Assembly: GCF_004403945.1 (NCBI RefSeq)
Contig: NZ_SOHM01000034.1
Location: forward strand, 115,383-179,382
From: Cryobacterium lactosi
GTDB lineage: Bacteria > Actinomycetota > Actinomycetes > Actinomycetales > Microbacteriaceae
DNA: 64,000 nt
Direction: 5' to 3'
Translations under genes and position numbers: made by a program
The notes under the pieces: model-generated
Seen by the model: only the letters and a program-made list of their open reading frames with translations
Told to the model about the DNA's origin: nothing
The model's database searches: none
Part shown: piece after piece, positions 36,438 through 44,981 of the stretch
How the letters are laid out: every line of letters starts with the position of its first letter
Position numbering within the stretch: position 1 is the stretch's first letter

Positions 36438-37199
36438 CTAGCGGCCTCCCGCTATGTCCAGGATGCTTCCCGTGCAGTAGCCGGCCTCGTCGCCGAGCAG
36501 CCAGATGATCGCGGCGGCGACTTCAGCGGGGTGGCCGGCTCGCTGCATCGGGATGGTGTGGGCCAGGTCCTTCGCGCGGTCCGGGCGACCGTTTCGGCCG
36601 TGCAATTCCGTGTCGATGATCCCGGGCCGCACGACATTGACCCGAATGCCCTCGTTGGCCACCTCACGCGACAAGCCGAGGCCGAGTGTGTCGATGGCTC
36701 CTTTGGATGCGGCGTAGTCCACGTACTCAGCCGGGGCCCCGAGCCGGCTTGCTGCTGAGGAGACCAGGACGATACCTCCGCCGGCACCGCCGTGGAGTGT
36801 CGACATCCGCCGTACCGCCTGGCCACAGGCCAGTAATGGGCCTGCCACGTTGACGGCGAGTACCTCCGCTATGCGCGTGGCGGTGAGCTCATCGACTCTC
36901 GATTGTGCTGCTGCGATTCCTGCGTTGGCGACGAACGCTGTGACCGTGCCGAGATTGTCTGCGGAGTCGAACATCGCCGCGATGTCGGTCTCCTCGGCCA
37001 TGTCTGCGCGGACGAAGGACGCAAGACCGCCTGCGTCGTGAATCGTCTGGACCACGTCGATGGCTGCTTGTTCGTCGTGTTGATAGGTGAGGAGCACCGA
37101 CCAGCCGGCGTGGGCGGCGGCAATCGCGGTGGCGGCTCCGATTCCTCGGCTTCCGCCGGTGATGACCGCTACGCCGCGTGCTCCTGGTTCTGTGTTCAT
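36438..37199 (-). CDS. Short-chain dehydrogenase/reductase
   Basis: 253 residues from the ATG at 37199. It is a classical SDR: cofactor motif TGGSRGIGAAT, the VANAG strand, and the catalytic Ser...YxxxK (SSAASRLGAPAEYVDYAASK), then VRPGIIDTELHGR. It probably uses NADP(H). A second in-frame ATG at 37214 lies in a duplicated 15-bp unit, so the true start may be five codons earlier. It lies 57 bases downstream of the ParA gene on the same strand and may receive T7SS read-through. Confidence 0.9.
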   Translation of the reverse strand: MNTEPGARGVAVITGGSRGIGAATAIAAAHAGWSVLLTYQHDEQAAIDVVQTIHDAGGLASFVRADMAEETDIAAMFDSADNLGTVTAFVANAGIAAAQSRVDELTATRIAEVLAVNVAGPLLACGQAVRRMSTLHGGAGGGIVLVSSAASRLGAPAEYVDYAASKGAIDTLGLGLSREVANEGIRVNVVRPGIIDTELHGRNGRPDRAKDLAHTIPMQRAGHPAEVAAAIIWLLGDEAGYCTGSILDIAGGR

Positions 37200-37222
37200 C
37201 CCGCCAGTGTTCATCCCGCCAG
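37193..37222 (-). repeat. Duplicated 15-bp unit carrying the SDR start codon
   Basis: Two perfect head-to-tail copies of TGTTCATCCCGCCAG. Each contains an ATG on the minus strand (37197-37199 and 37212-37214) in the same frame, so the start of the SDR gene is duplicated. Confidence 0.8.
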
Positions 37223-37255
37223 TATGCGCGCTCGCCGGATGCTCACAGCGCGGAG

Positions 37256-38383
37256 TCATCTCTCGGGCGGACCCGGTGACCCGGCCGGGACCTTGACCGA
37301 GCACACGATAGCCGCGGCTGTCGCCGCAAACACCCGGTATGTCGCCGGATCGAGCTTGCCCAGGGTCAGTTGCCCGCGTTCGGCGATGTGGGAGTCGTAC
37401 GGCACCTCGAACACGTGGGAGGAGCCCGCCCCGGCGATGATGCGGTTGATCCGCTCCATGACCTGCGGATGCTGCGGCCGGCCGTCGTTGAGGCGCAGGA
37501 TGACAGCGCGGTCGGCGAGCTCGGCCTGCCGCCCGCCCTGGCGCCGGAGCCGGTCCAGCAGCGCCAGCGCCTCGAGGACCGCGTCGCCGGAGTTCAGCAC
37601 GGGAATGACGAGGGCATCGGCCGACTCGATCGCGCCGTCGAATGCCGAGGAACTGGACTGGTTGCCGCTGTCCATGACCCGGATGCTGTAGTACTCGTCG
37701 ATCACGGCTGCGACCGCTGCGACGTGGTCACGAGTGAGAGGTGGTCGGTCGCCGACCGAACCGATGACGGAGGCGAACGAGGTCTGCGGGGCGGTGTACC
37801 CGGCGAGCTGGCCGGCGCTCGAAATGCTCCCGACGTCGGCCATGAGCTCGCCGAGACCGAGGTGGGGGCTGCCTTCGGCGCGGAAGGTGAGAGAACCCGG
37901 ATCGTCCGAGACCTCGACGACGCAGACCGATCCTCCGCGGATCGAGGCGAGGGTGCCTGCGAGCAGAAGCGACACGGGCGTCTTGCCCACGCCGCCCTTC
38001 CGGTTGGCGACCAGCACGCCCACGGCGCGCGTCCAGGTGGCCTGACGGATGAGCTCCTCGTCGCGGCGCAGGCGGGCGTCGGAATCCCGGTTGGCCTGCT
38101 CGACAGGTCCAGGCGCCACACGGATGCCGATCCCGCTGAGCAGGCCGCGCAGGCCCGTGCGTGCGGGCGCCGGACGGTCCGATGTGGTCATGAAATGGGG
38201 TTCCTCCGCGGGGTCGGCCGACGGAACCGGGAATGCGGTGATCCTGGCGTCTGCCGGGTGCGCCGAGACCGGCGGAGAGATCGGGACCGCGTGCATCGGT
38301 GTCTCGCCGGGCGGCCGGGGCGGCACTATGCGGCCCAGCCTGGAATCGATCGAGTAGCCGTCGGGTTCGGGGGACTCAGGCAT
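37256..38383 (-). CDS. ParA/MinD-like ATPase of the type VII locus
   Basis: A 375-residue protein. The first 95 or so residues are Pro-rich and probably disordered. The ATPase core starts at VGVLVANRKGGVGKTPVSLL, a deviant Walker A with Pro where most ParA proteins have a second Thr. VEVSDDPG and MDSGNQSSSSAF are the likely switch regions, and VIPVLNSGD a core strand. Similar P-loop proteins with a proline-rich start (EspI-like) occur in T7SS loci. Its gene overlaps the end of the EssC-like gene by eight bases, so they are coupled. It may control localisation or activity of the secretion machine. Confidence 0.85.
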   Translation of the reverse strand: MPESPEPDGYSIDSRLGRIVPPRPPGETPMHAVPISPPVSAHPADARITAFPVPSADPAEEPHFMTTSDRPAPARTGLRGLLSGIGIRVAPGPVEQANRDSDARLRRDEELIRQATWTRAVGVLVANRKGGVGKTPVSLLLAGTLASIRGGSVCVVEVSDDPGSLTFRAEGSPHLGLGELMADVGSISSAGQLAGYTAPQTSFASVIGSVGDRPPLTRDHVAAVAAVIDEYYSIRVMDSGNQSSSSAFDGAIESADALVIPVLNSGDAVLEALALLDRLRRQGGRQAELADRAVILRLNDGRPQHPQVMERINRIIAGAGSSHVFEVPYDSHIAERGQLTLGKLDPATYRVFAATAAAIVCSVKVPAGSPGPPER

Positions 38384-41300
38384 TGTTGTTCTCCATCTTG
38401 TTGGTGGTGCCGAGGCCGGCCAGTGGCCGTGCCGTCGACGCGGTTCGAGTGGGCACTTGCAGGGTGAGCAACTCGCCGGATCCGAAGTGCACGAGTGCGC
38501 GCCCCGGGGTGATCGTCGTCGACACCAGCGATCGCGCGACTCGGGCTCCGAGCAGGTCGCCGTCGATGGTGTTCTGCGGCGACAGCAGTGCGCCCCGACG
38601 GTTCTTCTTCACGTCGACCTGCCAGCCCGAGAACCCGGCGCACAGCTCGGCTGAGTTTCCGCCGAGGATGAGTCCGCGCCGGTTCTCCCTGGCCACACGA
38701 AGATAGCCGCGCAGCCAGAGCTTGGCGGGCACATCCGTGAGCATCTCGCCGTCGTCGACGATGAGCACCACGGGAGTGCCGTCCGGATCGAGGTGAGGGG
38801 CTAGGTCCGCTTCGGTCAGTTCGGAGTGGGTGAGGACGGCCCGGACGCCGGGCAGGTCGGCGTAGTCGCGCAGTGGGCTGGAGCGTGGGCAGGCGAGCAC
38901 GAGCTGGGTGCCGGATCGGAGAAGCGAATCGGCCATCACCGCCAGCAGGGTGCTGCGGCCCGAACGGGCGGGGCCGGCGACGACGAACGTGGGTGCATCG
39001 TGTTCCAGGTCCATCCCGTGCGCCAGGAGCTGGTTGCCGCCCACCCCCAGCAGAGCCCACATCGGGCCGGTCGATTCGCCGTCGGCGAGGGCCAGCGCGT
39101 CGGCGAGCCTGAGCGTGGAGGGCAGGTCGTCGACCCGGAACGGGCGGGCAGCTGCCGGGGTCGCCGCGTGCCGCTGGGTGAGCTCCCGGCCGAGCGCCCG
39201 CACGGCCTCACTCTGCGCCTGCCCTGACGGGTCGTCGCCGAGGAGAGCGATTTGGAGCTCGCGTCCGTTGTCCCCGCGGAACCCACGACCCGGAGCGATG
39301 TCGGTGGGAATGATCCGGTGATTGAGGCCCGCCAGGCTGTAGTCGACGCGGTCTGTGAGCCGGAGGAGCAGCTTGTCGTCGCTCAGGGTGCTCATCCGGC
39401 TGGTGAGAAGGCTACGATCGCCGGCGATCACCAGGTGGATGCCGGCGCTCGCACCCTCCCGCAGCAACGAGTAGACGATGTCCAGGAGTGCTCCGCTGTC
39501 GGCCTCACCGAGAGTGGTCACGAAGTTCTCCCACCGGTCGATGAACACGAGCACATGCGGCAGTCGACTCGATACGTCTGCGGCGCCGCGCTGCTCGGCG
39601 ATGTTCGCGTGGTTGCCGGCAGCGAGGACCTCGTGCCGCCTGAGAAGGTCGGCTTCCAGCCGGTGCACGAGTCGGGTCGCCCGCTCCGTCTGGTTGCGTT
39701 GCACGACGGCCCCGCAATGCGGCACCTCGCTGAGCGAGGACAGCGCGCCGTTGCCGCAGTCGATGGCGTAGAGGTGAAGGTCTGTCGGGGGCAGCGTCGC
39801 CGCCGAGCTCGCGGCGATGGTGCGCAAAGCCTGGGACCGACCGGATCCGGGGGCGCCGACGATATAGAGGTGGCCGAAATCGGCCAGGTCGAGTACGGCA
39901 TCCTGCTGGGTCTGGCGGGCCGGGAGGTCTTCGAGGGCCCATCGCACGCGGCCGTCTCCGGCCGGGTCCCGGCCTGCCGGCGCCGTCGGTTCGACTCCCA
40001 GGGTGTCCAGCCGCACCAGGGCGGGCAGGGCGGGGAGCCACGGACTGTGCTGCTCGGGGATGCCCAGCGACTCGGTCGCCGCCCGGATCGCGCTCACGAG
40101 CACAGACAGTTCGGTCACGTCGCCTTCCCTGGACGACACGATCTGGGGTCGGGGGGCCGCTCGGGAGAATCGCTCCGGAGGCAGTCGCGTCACGCTGGGC
40201 GCCCGACGTGTGGTGTCGCCGCCGACCTTCACCTGGCCGCCGACGCGTGCAGTCTGGAACGGGATGACCGAGGCGTGGCCGAGCCGGGCGAACGCACGAC
40301 CAGGGGTCACCTTCTGGATGCGCGCGGCATCCGGAACATCGATGACATCGGAGCTCTCGCCGGCGTCGGTCATCCTCAGGGCGACGCGAAGGTTGGTGTT
40401 CGCCCGGATCTCCGGTGAGATCACGCCGGACGGCCTCTGGGTGGCCATGACGAGGTGCACACCGAGCGAGCGTCCCCGCTGGGCGACGTCGATGAGGCCG
40501 GACACGAAGTCGGGGAGTTCCTTCGCCATCGCCGCGAACTCGTCGATCACGATGGCCAGGCGCGGCAGGTTCTCACCCCCGGCGGCGGCATGAAGCCTGT
40601 AGTACGCCTCGAGGTCCTTCGCGCCGGCGTCTCCCAGCAGCCCCTCCCGCCGGATGAGTTCGGCCCGCAACGAGTTCAGGGCACGCGAGACGAGGTGGGT
40701 GTCGAGGTCGGTCACCATGCCGACGGTGTGCGGCAGATGCGCACACTCGCTGAAGGCGGCGCCGCCCTTGTAATCGATCAACACGAAGGTCATCGCATCG
40801 GGCCGGTTGGCCACGGCGAGGGACGCGACCAGGGTCTGCAGGAATTCCGATTTGCCCGACCCGGTCGTTCCGGCGACGAGGCCGTGCGGGCCGTCGCGCA
40901 CGAGGTCGATCGAGAACGGGCCATCGAGCGAGAGCCCGATCACGGCCTCTGTCGAGCGGGCTCGCGCCGACCAGCGCGCCGCCACTGCCGTCCCCGTGGG
41001 CGACTCGAGTCCCAGCACCGAGAGCAGGTTCGCCGACGCCGGGAGCAGGCTGTCGCTGTCGGAGAAGCTCACGTCCCTGACGGCTGCCAGGCTTCGCGCC
41101 ATCCGCTCGTACCACCCCTCGACGATGGTGTCCAGCGAAACACCGTCGATGGGATCGGCGTTCTGCCGCGTGACCAGAAGGGTGCCGGCCGGGCGTTCGA
41201 GGACTACCGCCGTGCATTCCTCGGGCAGCCTGGACTCTTCGGCGTCGAGGCAGAGCACGTAGACCCCAACCGCGGGACCGTCTCGCAGGAGGCTGACGAT

Positions 41301-42794
41301 CCCCGGTAGGGCTCGCAGCCGGCGTGCCCCGTCGAGTACGACGAGGATGTCGGGGGTGAACCGCGTGGAGCGTGAGCCGGCGGCGCTCGCCACCCGTTCA
41401 GCCACCAACTGCCCGAGCTCGGCCACCCGCCGGCCGACCGATTCGGAGTCGAAACCCGTGAGGGTCAGAGTGTCTTGGCCGAGTGCCGGCCGAAGGTGCG
41501 GCAGCCACCGGGCCCAGTGCCACTGACGCGCATCGTCGGGGGAGCCCAGGACGTACAGCTGGAGATCGCGGGGGCTCTGGAGAACAGCGATCTGCCCGAT
41601 CATCCAGCTCCCCAGGTGGCGGGCCCAGTCGCCTCCGCCGGCTACTCCGACAACCCCCGCCTCCGTCAGCGAGAGAGTCACCGGCACGCTGTGGCTGATC
41701 TCGGTCGATAGGCGGCGGTGCTCGAGTTCCGCCAGGTCCTCGAGGACGACCTCGCTTGCCAGGTCGGTGGTACCGACCCTGACGAGCAGGTGATCGGGAT
41801 CGGTGCTGCGGCGCTCCCAGAGTCGTCGGGTCGGGGCCGTCGCGGCGAGCAGCAGCGCGGCTGCATCCGGGGTTGTGGCGCGGCGGGACCGCTGTTCGGC
41901 AAGCACGGCCCGCGAGATCTCCGCGGTGATGCTGGCCATGGTGGTCCGATGCTCGGCCATCAGCCTGCGGTGGCTCTTCTTGCCGTTGGAGCGGGCGGTG
42001 AAGTACGTTCCGAGCATCATCAGGGGCGACATCAGCGCGAAAAGCAGGTAGAACGGTTGCTTCATCATCACAGCCATCGTCACCCCGAGAATCGCAGGGA
42101 TACACGCGGTGATCCAGGGGAGCGAGTTGCGCTCGGGCACTTTCGGCGGTGGCGGTAGGCGGAACGTGTTCACCGCCACCGGGGGAAGCAGTCTGGGCGG
42201 TCGGTTGTAGTCGAGCCAGCCATGCTCGGGCGCCGGAATCAATTCGGCGTCACCGCTTGTGAGCGGATGCACGGTGAGCACGCTCAGGCCCACCCTGAGT
42301 TGACCGCCCACGGGCCAGGCAACCCGGTCGCCGGGTACCTCCGCCTGCTCGAGCAGAGGGGTGGGTCCGTCTGTAGCCACCGAGCGCACCCAGACGTCAC
42401 CATCGATGTCGAGGAGTACCGACACCAGCCCGCCGCCTGGCGCCACAGCGCCACCGGAGACGGTCCGGTCGTTCTCGTCGACCCCCCACAGGGTCTCACC
42501 GACGGCGAGCGGCTGAATCCGCCCGCTGTCGGGGCCGGCCACGAAGTGGACCTCGGCGAGACCTGGTCGCCCAGCCGTCGGCGTCGGCGCCGAGCCCAGG
42601 GTGAGGATGGCGCCGTCAATCAGGCCGCTGTCGCCGAAAGTCAGGTCGTCGTCACGCACCGCGATAGGTTCGGCGCCGACGGCGGACCGGATGACAGCCA
42701 TGACCTCGGCTACCGGGGTCTCCGGCTCGGCGTCGATGAAGACATCGGTGCTTTCCTCGGTGCCCGCGCCCTGTACCGTGACCACGGCTCTCAT
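38376..42794 (-). CDS. EssC-like type VII secretion ATPase with N-terminal FHA region
   Basis: A 1472-residue protein. It has an N-terminal ubiquitin-like/FHA-like region (residues about 1-190, with a weak FHA pattern near 95-175), two membrane helices (about 225-265), and three FtsK/SpoIIIE domains. The first has Walker A AGTTGSGKSEFL (near 640) and Walker B LIDYKGG and IVIDEFAAM. The second and third have altered P-loops, GAPGSGRSQ (near 980) and GPARSGRST (near 1273), Lys replaced by Arg, as is common for T7SS motors where domain one is the engine. It is the central motor of the locus, pushing WXG100-type substrates across the membrane. Confidence 0.92.
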   Translation of the reverse strand: MRAVVTVQGAGTEESTDVFIDAEPETPVAEVMAVIRSAVGAEPIAVRDDDLTFGDSGLIDGAILTLGSAPTPTAGRPGLAEVHFVAGPDSGRIQPLAVGETLWGVDENDRTVSGGAVAPGGGLVSVLLDIDGDVWVRSVATDGPTPLLEQAEVPGDRVAWPVGGQLRVGLSVLTVHPLTSGDAELIPAPEHGWLDYNRPPRLLPPVAVNTFRLPPPPKVPERNSLPWITACIPAILGVTMAVMMKQPFYLLFALMSPLMMLGTYFTARSNGKKSHRRLMAEHRTTMASITAEISRAVLAEQRSRRATTPDAAALLLAATAPTRRLWERRSTDPDHLLVRVGTTDLASEVVLEDLAELEHRRLSTEISHSVPVTLSLTEAGVVGVAGGGDWARHLGSWMIGQIAVLQSPRDLQLYVLGSPDDARQWHWARWLPHLRPALGQDTLTLTGFDSESVGRRVAELGQLVAERVASAAGSRSTRFTPDILVVLDGARRLRALPGIVSLLRDGPAVGVYVLCLDAEESRLPEECTAVVLERPAGTLLVTRQNADPIDGVSLDTIVEGWYERMARSLAAVRDVSFSDSDSLLPASANLLSVLGLESPTGTAVAARWSARARSTEAVIGLSLDGPFSIDLVRDGPHGLVAGTTGSGKSEFLQTLVASLAVANRPDAMTFVLIDYKGGAAFSECAHLPHTVGMVTDLDTHLVSRALNSLRAELIRREGLLGDAGAKDLEAYYRLHAAAGGENLPRLAIVIDEFAAMAKELPDFVSGLIDVAQRGRSLGVHLVMATQRPSGVISPEIRANTNLRVALRMTDAGESSDVIDVPDAARIQKVTPGRAFARLGHASVIPFQTARVGGQVKVGGDTTRRAPSVTRLPPERFSRAAPRPQIVSSREGDVTELSVLVSAIRAATESLGIPEQHSPWLPALPALVRLDTLGVEPTAPAGRDPAGDGRVRWALEDLPARQTQQDAVLDLADFGHLYIVGAPGSGRSQALRTIAASSAATLPPTDLHLYAIDCGNGALSSLSEVPHCGAVVQRNQTERATRLVHRLEADLLRRHEVLAAGNHANIAEQRGAADVSSRLPHVLVFIDRWENFVTTLGEADSGALLDIVYSLLREGASAGIHLVIAGDRSLLTSRMSTLSDDKLLLRLTDRVDYSLAGLNHRIIPTDIAPGRGFRGDNGRELQIALLGDDPSGQAQSEAVRALGRELTQRHAATPAAARPFRVDDLPSTLRLADALALADGESTGPMWALLGVGGNQLLAHGMDLEHDAPTFVVAGPARSGRSTLLAVMADSLLRSGTQLVLACPRSSPLRDYADLPGVRAVLTHSELTEADLAPHLDPDGTPVVLIVDDGEMLTDVPAKLWLRGYLRVARENRRGLILGGNSAELCAGFSGWQVDVKKNRRGALLSPQNTIDGDLLGARVARSLVSTTITPGRALVHFGSGELLTLQVPTRTASTARPLAGLGTTNKMENNNA

Positions 42795-43687
42795 AGCGCT
42801 CGCGCCGAGCCGTCATGCAGCGCGGTCGGTTGGTCGGCCGGGAATACCTCGCTGGTCATCGACCCATCCGCCTGCACGGTGAATCGCCAGCGCGCACCCT
42901 CGGCTCCGGCAATGGAGACGACCGCCCACCGACAGTCCGGGGACTCGAGAGCACGGCGGAGTCCGACGCTCACCTGGCCCGTCAGGGGTTCGTCGACGAC
43001 GGCCAGGCCGGCGCCACCGCGGGTCACGGTCTCCAGGAGTTCGGCCGCAGTGGTGGCCGAAACCGGTCCACCTGACGGGCCCTCGTCTCGGCCGACGAGG
43101 AGGACCGGCAGGCCGTATGACCAGGGATTCCGGATGAAGTCGTCCACCCAGCCCTCGGCGAGGCGGACGAGGTCAGGGCGGTCACCCTCGAGGAAGACCA
43201 GGCCGCGGGCTTCCGAGAGGTCCAGCAGGGTCACCACGCCGTTGGCGTTGCTCACGGTCACCATCCCGGTGATGCCGTGGCTGCCCGGCGTTGCCGGTGG
43301 AGACGGCCGGATGCCGGCGGCAGGTCGGCTCCAGATCGTGTCGTTCGCCGTCGCGCACCACGGTGCCGGCGGATTCGGGCAGGGCGTCGAGAGGCGCAGC
43401 CGAATCGACTCTGTATCGATCGTCACCAGGACGATCCCCGGACGTGTTCGTCCCGACCTGCCCAGTAGGAGGGTGAGGCCATCGAGTGCGCCGTCCAGGG
43501 TGCGACTTGCCAGTGGGTCACGCGCCACACCAACGCCCGACCGGGGAATCCGCAGGCGCGTCCGGTGCTTTGCGAACGCGACGATTCCGGTGACCACGGC
43601 GGCGAGGGCGACGGCGAGGCCCAACATCCTGAGGAGAGTTTCGATGGCGGTGCCCTTTCGATTCGGAGTGCGACACCGTGCCGTCAC
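42791..43687 (-). CDS. Single-pass membrane protein of the type VII locus
   Basis: 298 residues from a GTG that overlaps the preceding gene's stop, which supports this start. One hydrophobic helix lies at about residues 18-42 (TLLRMLGLAVALAAVVTGIV). The rest is a soluble alpha/beta domain ending with RWAVVSIAGAEGARWRFTVQ-like strands. I recognise no family. Four-base overlaps with both neighbours put it firmly in the secretion operon, and its topology (short N-terminus, one helix, large domain) suits an accessory membrane component standing in for EccB- or EssB-type subunits. Confidence 0.8.
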   Translation of the reverse strand: MTARCRTPNRKGTAIETLLRMLGLAVALAAVVTGIVAFAKHRTRLRIPRSGVGVARDPLASRTLDGALDGLTLLLGRSGRTRPGIVLVTIDTESIRLRLSTPCPNPPAPWCATANDTIWSRPAAGIRPSPPATPGSHGITGMVTVSNANGVVTLLDLSEARGLVFLEGDRPDLVRLAEGWVDDFIRNPWSYGLPVLLVGRDEGPSGGPVSATTAAELLETVTRGGAGLAVVDEPLTGQVSVGLRRALESPDCRWAVVSIAGAEGARWRFTVQADGSMTSEVFPADQPTALHDGSARAL

Positions 43688-44382
43688 CGGGATTGGATCT
43701 CGTGCAATCGGGTGGCAAGGGCGCTGGGGTCCTCCCCGGGAACGTCACTCCACCGAAACGTCGTCATCAGCGCGTCGAAGAGGTACACGAGCGCATCGCA
43801 GAGCGCGCCATCAGCGGCGTCGTGAGCGACAACCGAGAACGACAGCACCAACCACCGGCCCTCGCGGTGAGGGACACCGATCGTGTAGACGATCTGCCGG
43901 GTCGTCACCTCCGGCCAGTCGCCGTCGATCTGAACCCGGCGTTCGCTGCGATCGGTGCGCGCCGCCACCGCCCCGTCGACGGTTCGCCGGCTGGCCGCCC
44001 ACCCGGCGTCTCCGACGATGGCGGCGATGACCGACTCCGGTGAGTCCTCACCGTCGAGGTCGATTTCGGACTCGATGAATGAGGCCGGCACAACCACGCC
44101 GTTGACGGCGCGTACAGGCAGATAGACGGCGCTCGCGCCGGCATCTCCGGCGTCGACGACCGCGTGGGTGAGTCGCTTGCGGAGTTCACCCCGCCACGGT
44201 TCGGCGCTGCCACGGGGCAGTGAGGCCGGGATCGTTTCGGCGACGATCTCCTCGATCGCCGACCGGAGCTGCCGCTCGGCGGCGGGCCTGGCCGGGAGCC
44301 TGACCCAGCCGGGTGGGAGAGCGATGACGAACGACGCCTGGGGTTCGTCCTGCTCAGGCCGGTTCGGTTCGGGCACGCTCAT
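43684..44382 (-). CDS. Uncharacterised soluble protein of the type VII locus
   Basis: 232 residues with no signal peptide or membrane helix. It opens with an acidic, Pro/Glu-rich stretch, then FVIALPPGWVRLP and an alpha/beta domain with VYLPVRAVNGVVVPASFIESE. It ends in a helix (DALVYLFDALMTTFRW). I see weak similarity of layout to the next protein in the operon (residues LPxxW-xxxP at the start, a hydrophobic final helix). It overlaps both neighbours by a few bases. It may be a cytosolic chaperone or adaptor for substrates; this is inference from position only. Confidence 0.78.
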   Translation of the reverse strand: MSVPEPNRPEQDEPQASFVIALPPGWVRLPARPAAERQLRSAIEEIVAETIPASLPRGSAEPWRGELRKRLTHAVVDAGDAGASAVYLPVRAVNGVVVPASFIESEIDLDGEDSPESVIAAIVGDAGWAASRRTVDGAVAARTDRSERRVQIDGDWPEVTTRQIVYTIGVPHREGRWLVLSFSVVAHDAADGALCDALVYLFDALMTTFRWSDVPGEDPSALATRLHEIQSR

Positions 44383-44981
44383 TCGCTCTCACCGATCCTT
44401 ACCGCAGCCAGGAGGCGTTCCAGCCAGGGGGTGAACTGAGTGACCACGTCGAGGTCCGACGTGCGCCACGTCACGACGGTGTCGGCGCCGCTGTCACGGC
44501 GGATGCAGCTGACGGTGGCGATGATGTCGCCGGCGTCGTCCAGGTCGAATCGGGTGCTCCGAATGCTGTCACCGAGGTCCTCGTCGACGTCGGCCGGCCG
44601 GCCGGCCGCGGCGATCACCCCTTTACCGCCGGTGAGTTCGAGAAGGCTCAGGGGAGGGTCATGGACCGGGGTGACGGTGATGATCACCGGGAGGGGCCAC
44701 CGCCAGGGGACCGAGAGGCCGGCGACCAATCGCGCCCCAGGGGGCAGGGCCGCGCCGAAGTCGAGAAGGGTATCGAGGGCTCCGTCGATGTCGAGCGGTA
44801 CAGCCGGGCGAAGATGCTCCGAATCCGAACTCAGCCGCTCGTCGACGTCGACCATGGCCGAGAAGACCCGGGTGACGTCTTCTCGCCACAACGGCGGGCT
44901 GACAGGTCCGACGGGGATCAGGAGCCAATCGGGTAGGCCCACATCCAGCGACCACGGGGTCGTCGTCGTCGTCGCCGTCAT
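44379..44981 (-). CDS. Uncharacterised soluble protein of the type VII locus
   Basis: The ATG at 44981 overlaps the stop of the upstream gene (ATGA) and gives 200 residues; the longer open frame upstream is only a shadow of that gene. The N-terminus is Thr-rich (TATTTTTPWSLDVGLPDWLL), followed by an alpha/beta domain with VIITVTPVHDPPLSLLELTGG and a terminal helix FTPWLERLLAAVRI. No membrane segment. No family recognised. Located directly after the candidate substrate gene, where immunity proteins or chaperones often sit. Confidence 0.78.
   Translation of the reverse strand: MTATTTTTPWSLDVGLPDWLLIPVGPVSPPLWREDVTRVFSAMVDVDERLSSDSEHLRPAVPLDIDGALDTLLDFGAALPPGARLVAGLSVPWRWPLPVIITVTPVHDPPLSLLELTGGKGVIAAAGRPADVDEDLGDSIRSTRFDLDDAGDIIATVSCIRRDSGADTVVTWRTSDLDVVTQFTPWLERLLAAVRIGESE

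Noticed and set aside
30587..37199. Accessory region considered as a mobile island
   Set aside because: No integrase, transposase, terminal repeats or attachment duplication can be seen. The mix of genes alone is not enough.
39252..41309. Plus-strand open frames opposite the EssC-like gene
   Set aside because: Fully antisense to a gene with clear ATPase motifs; composition typical of shadows.
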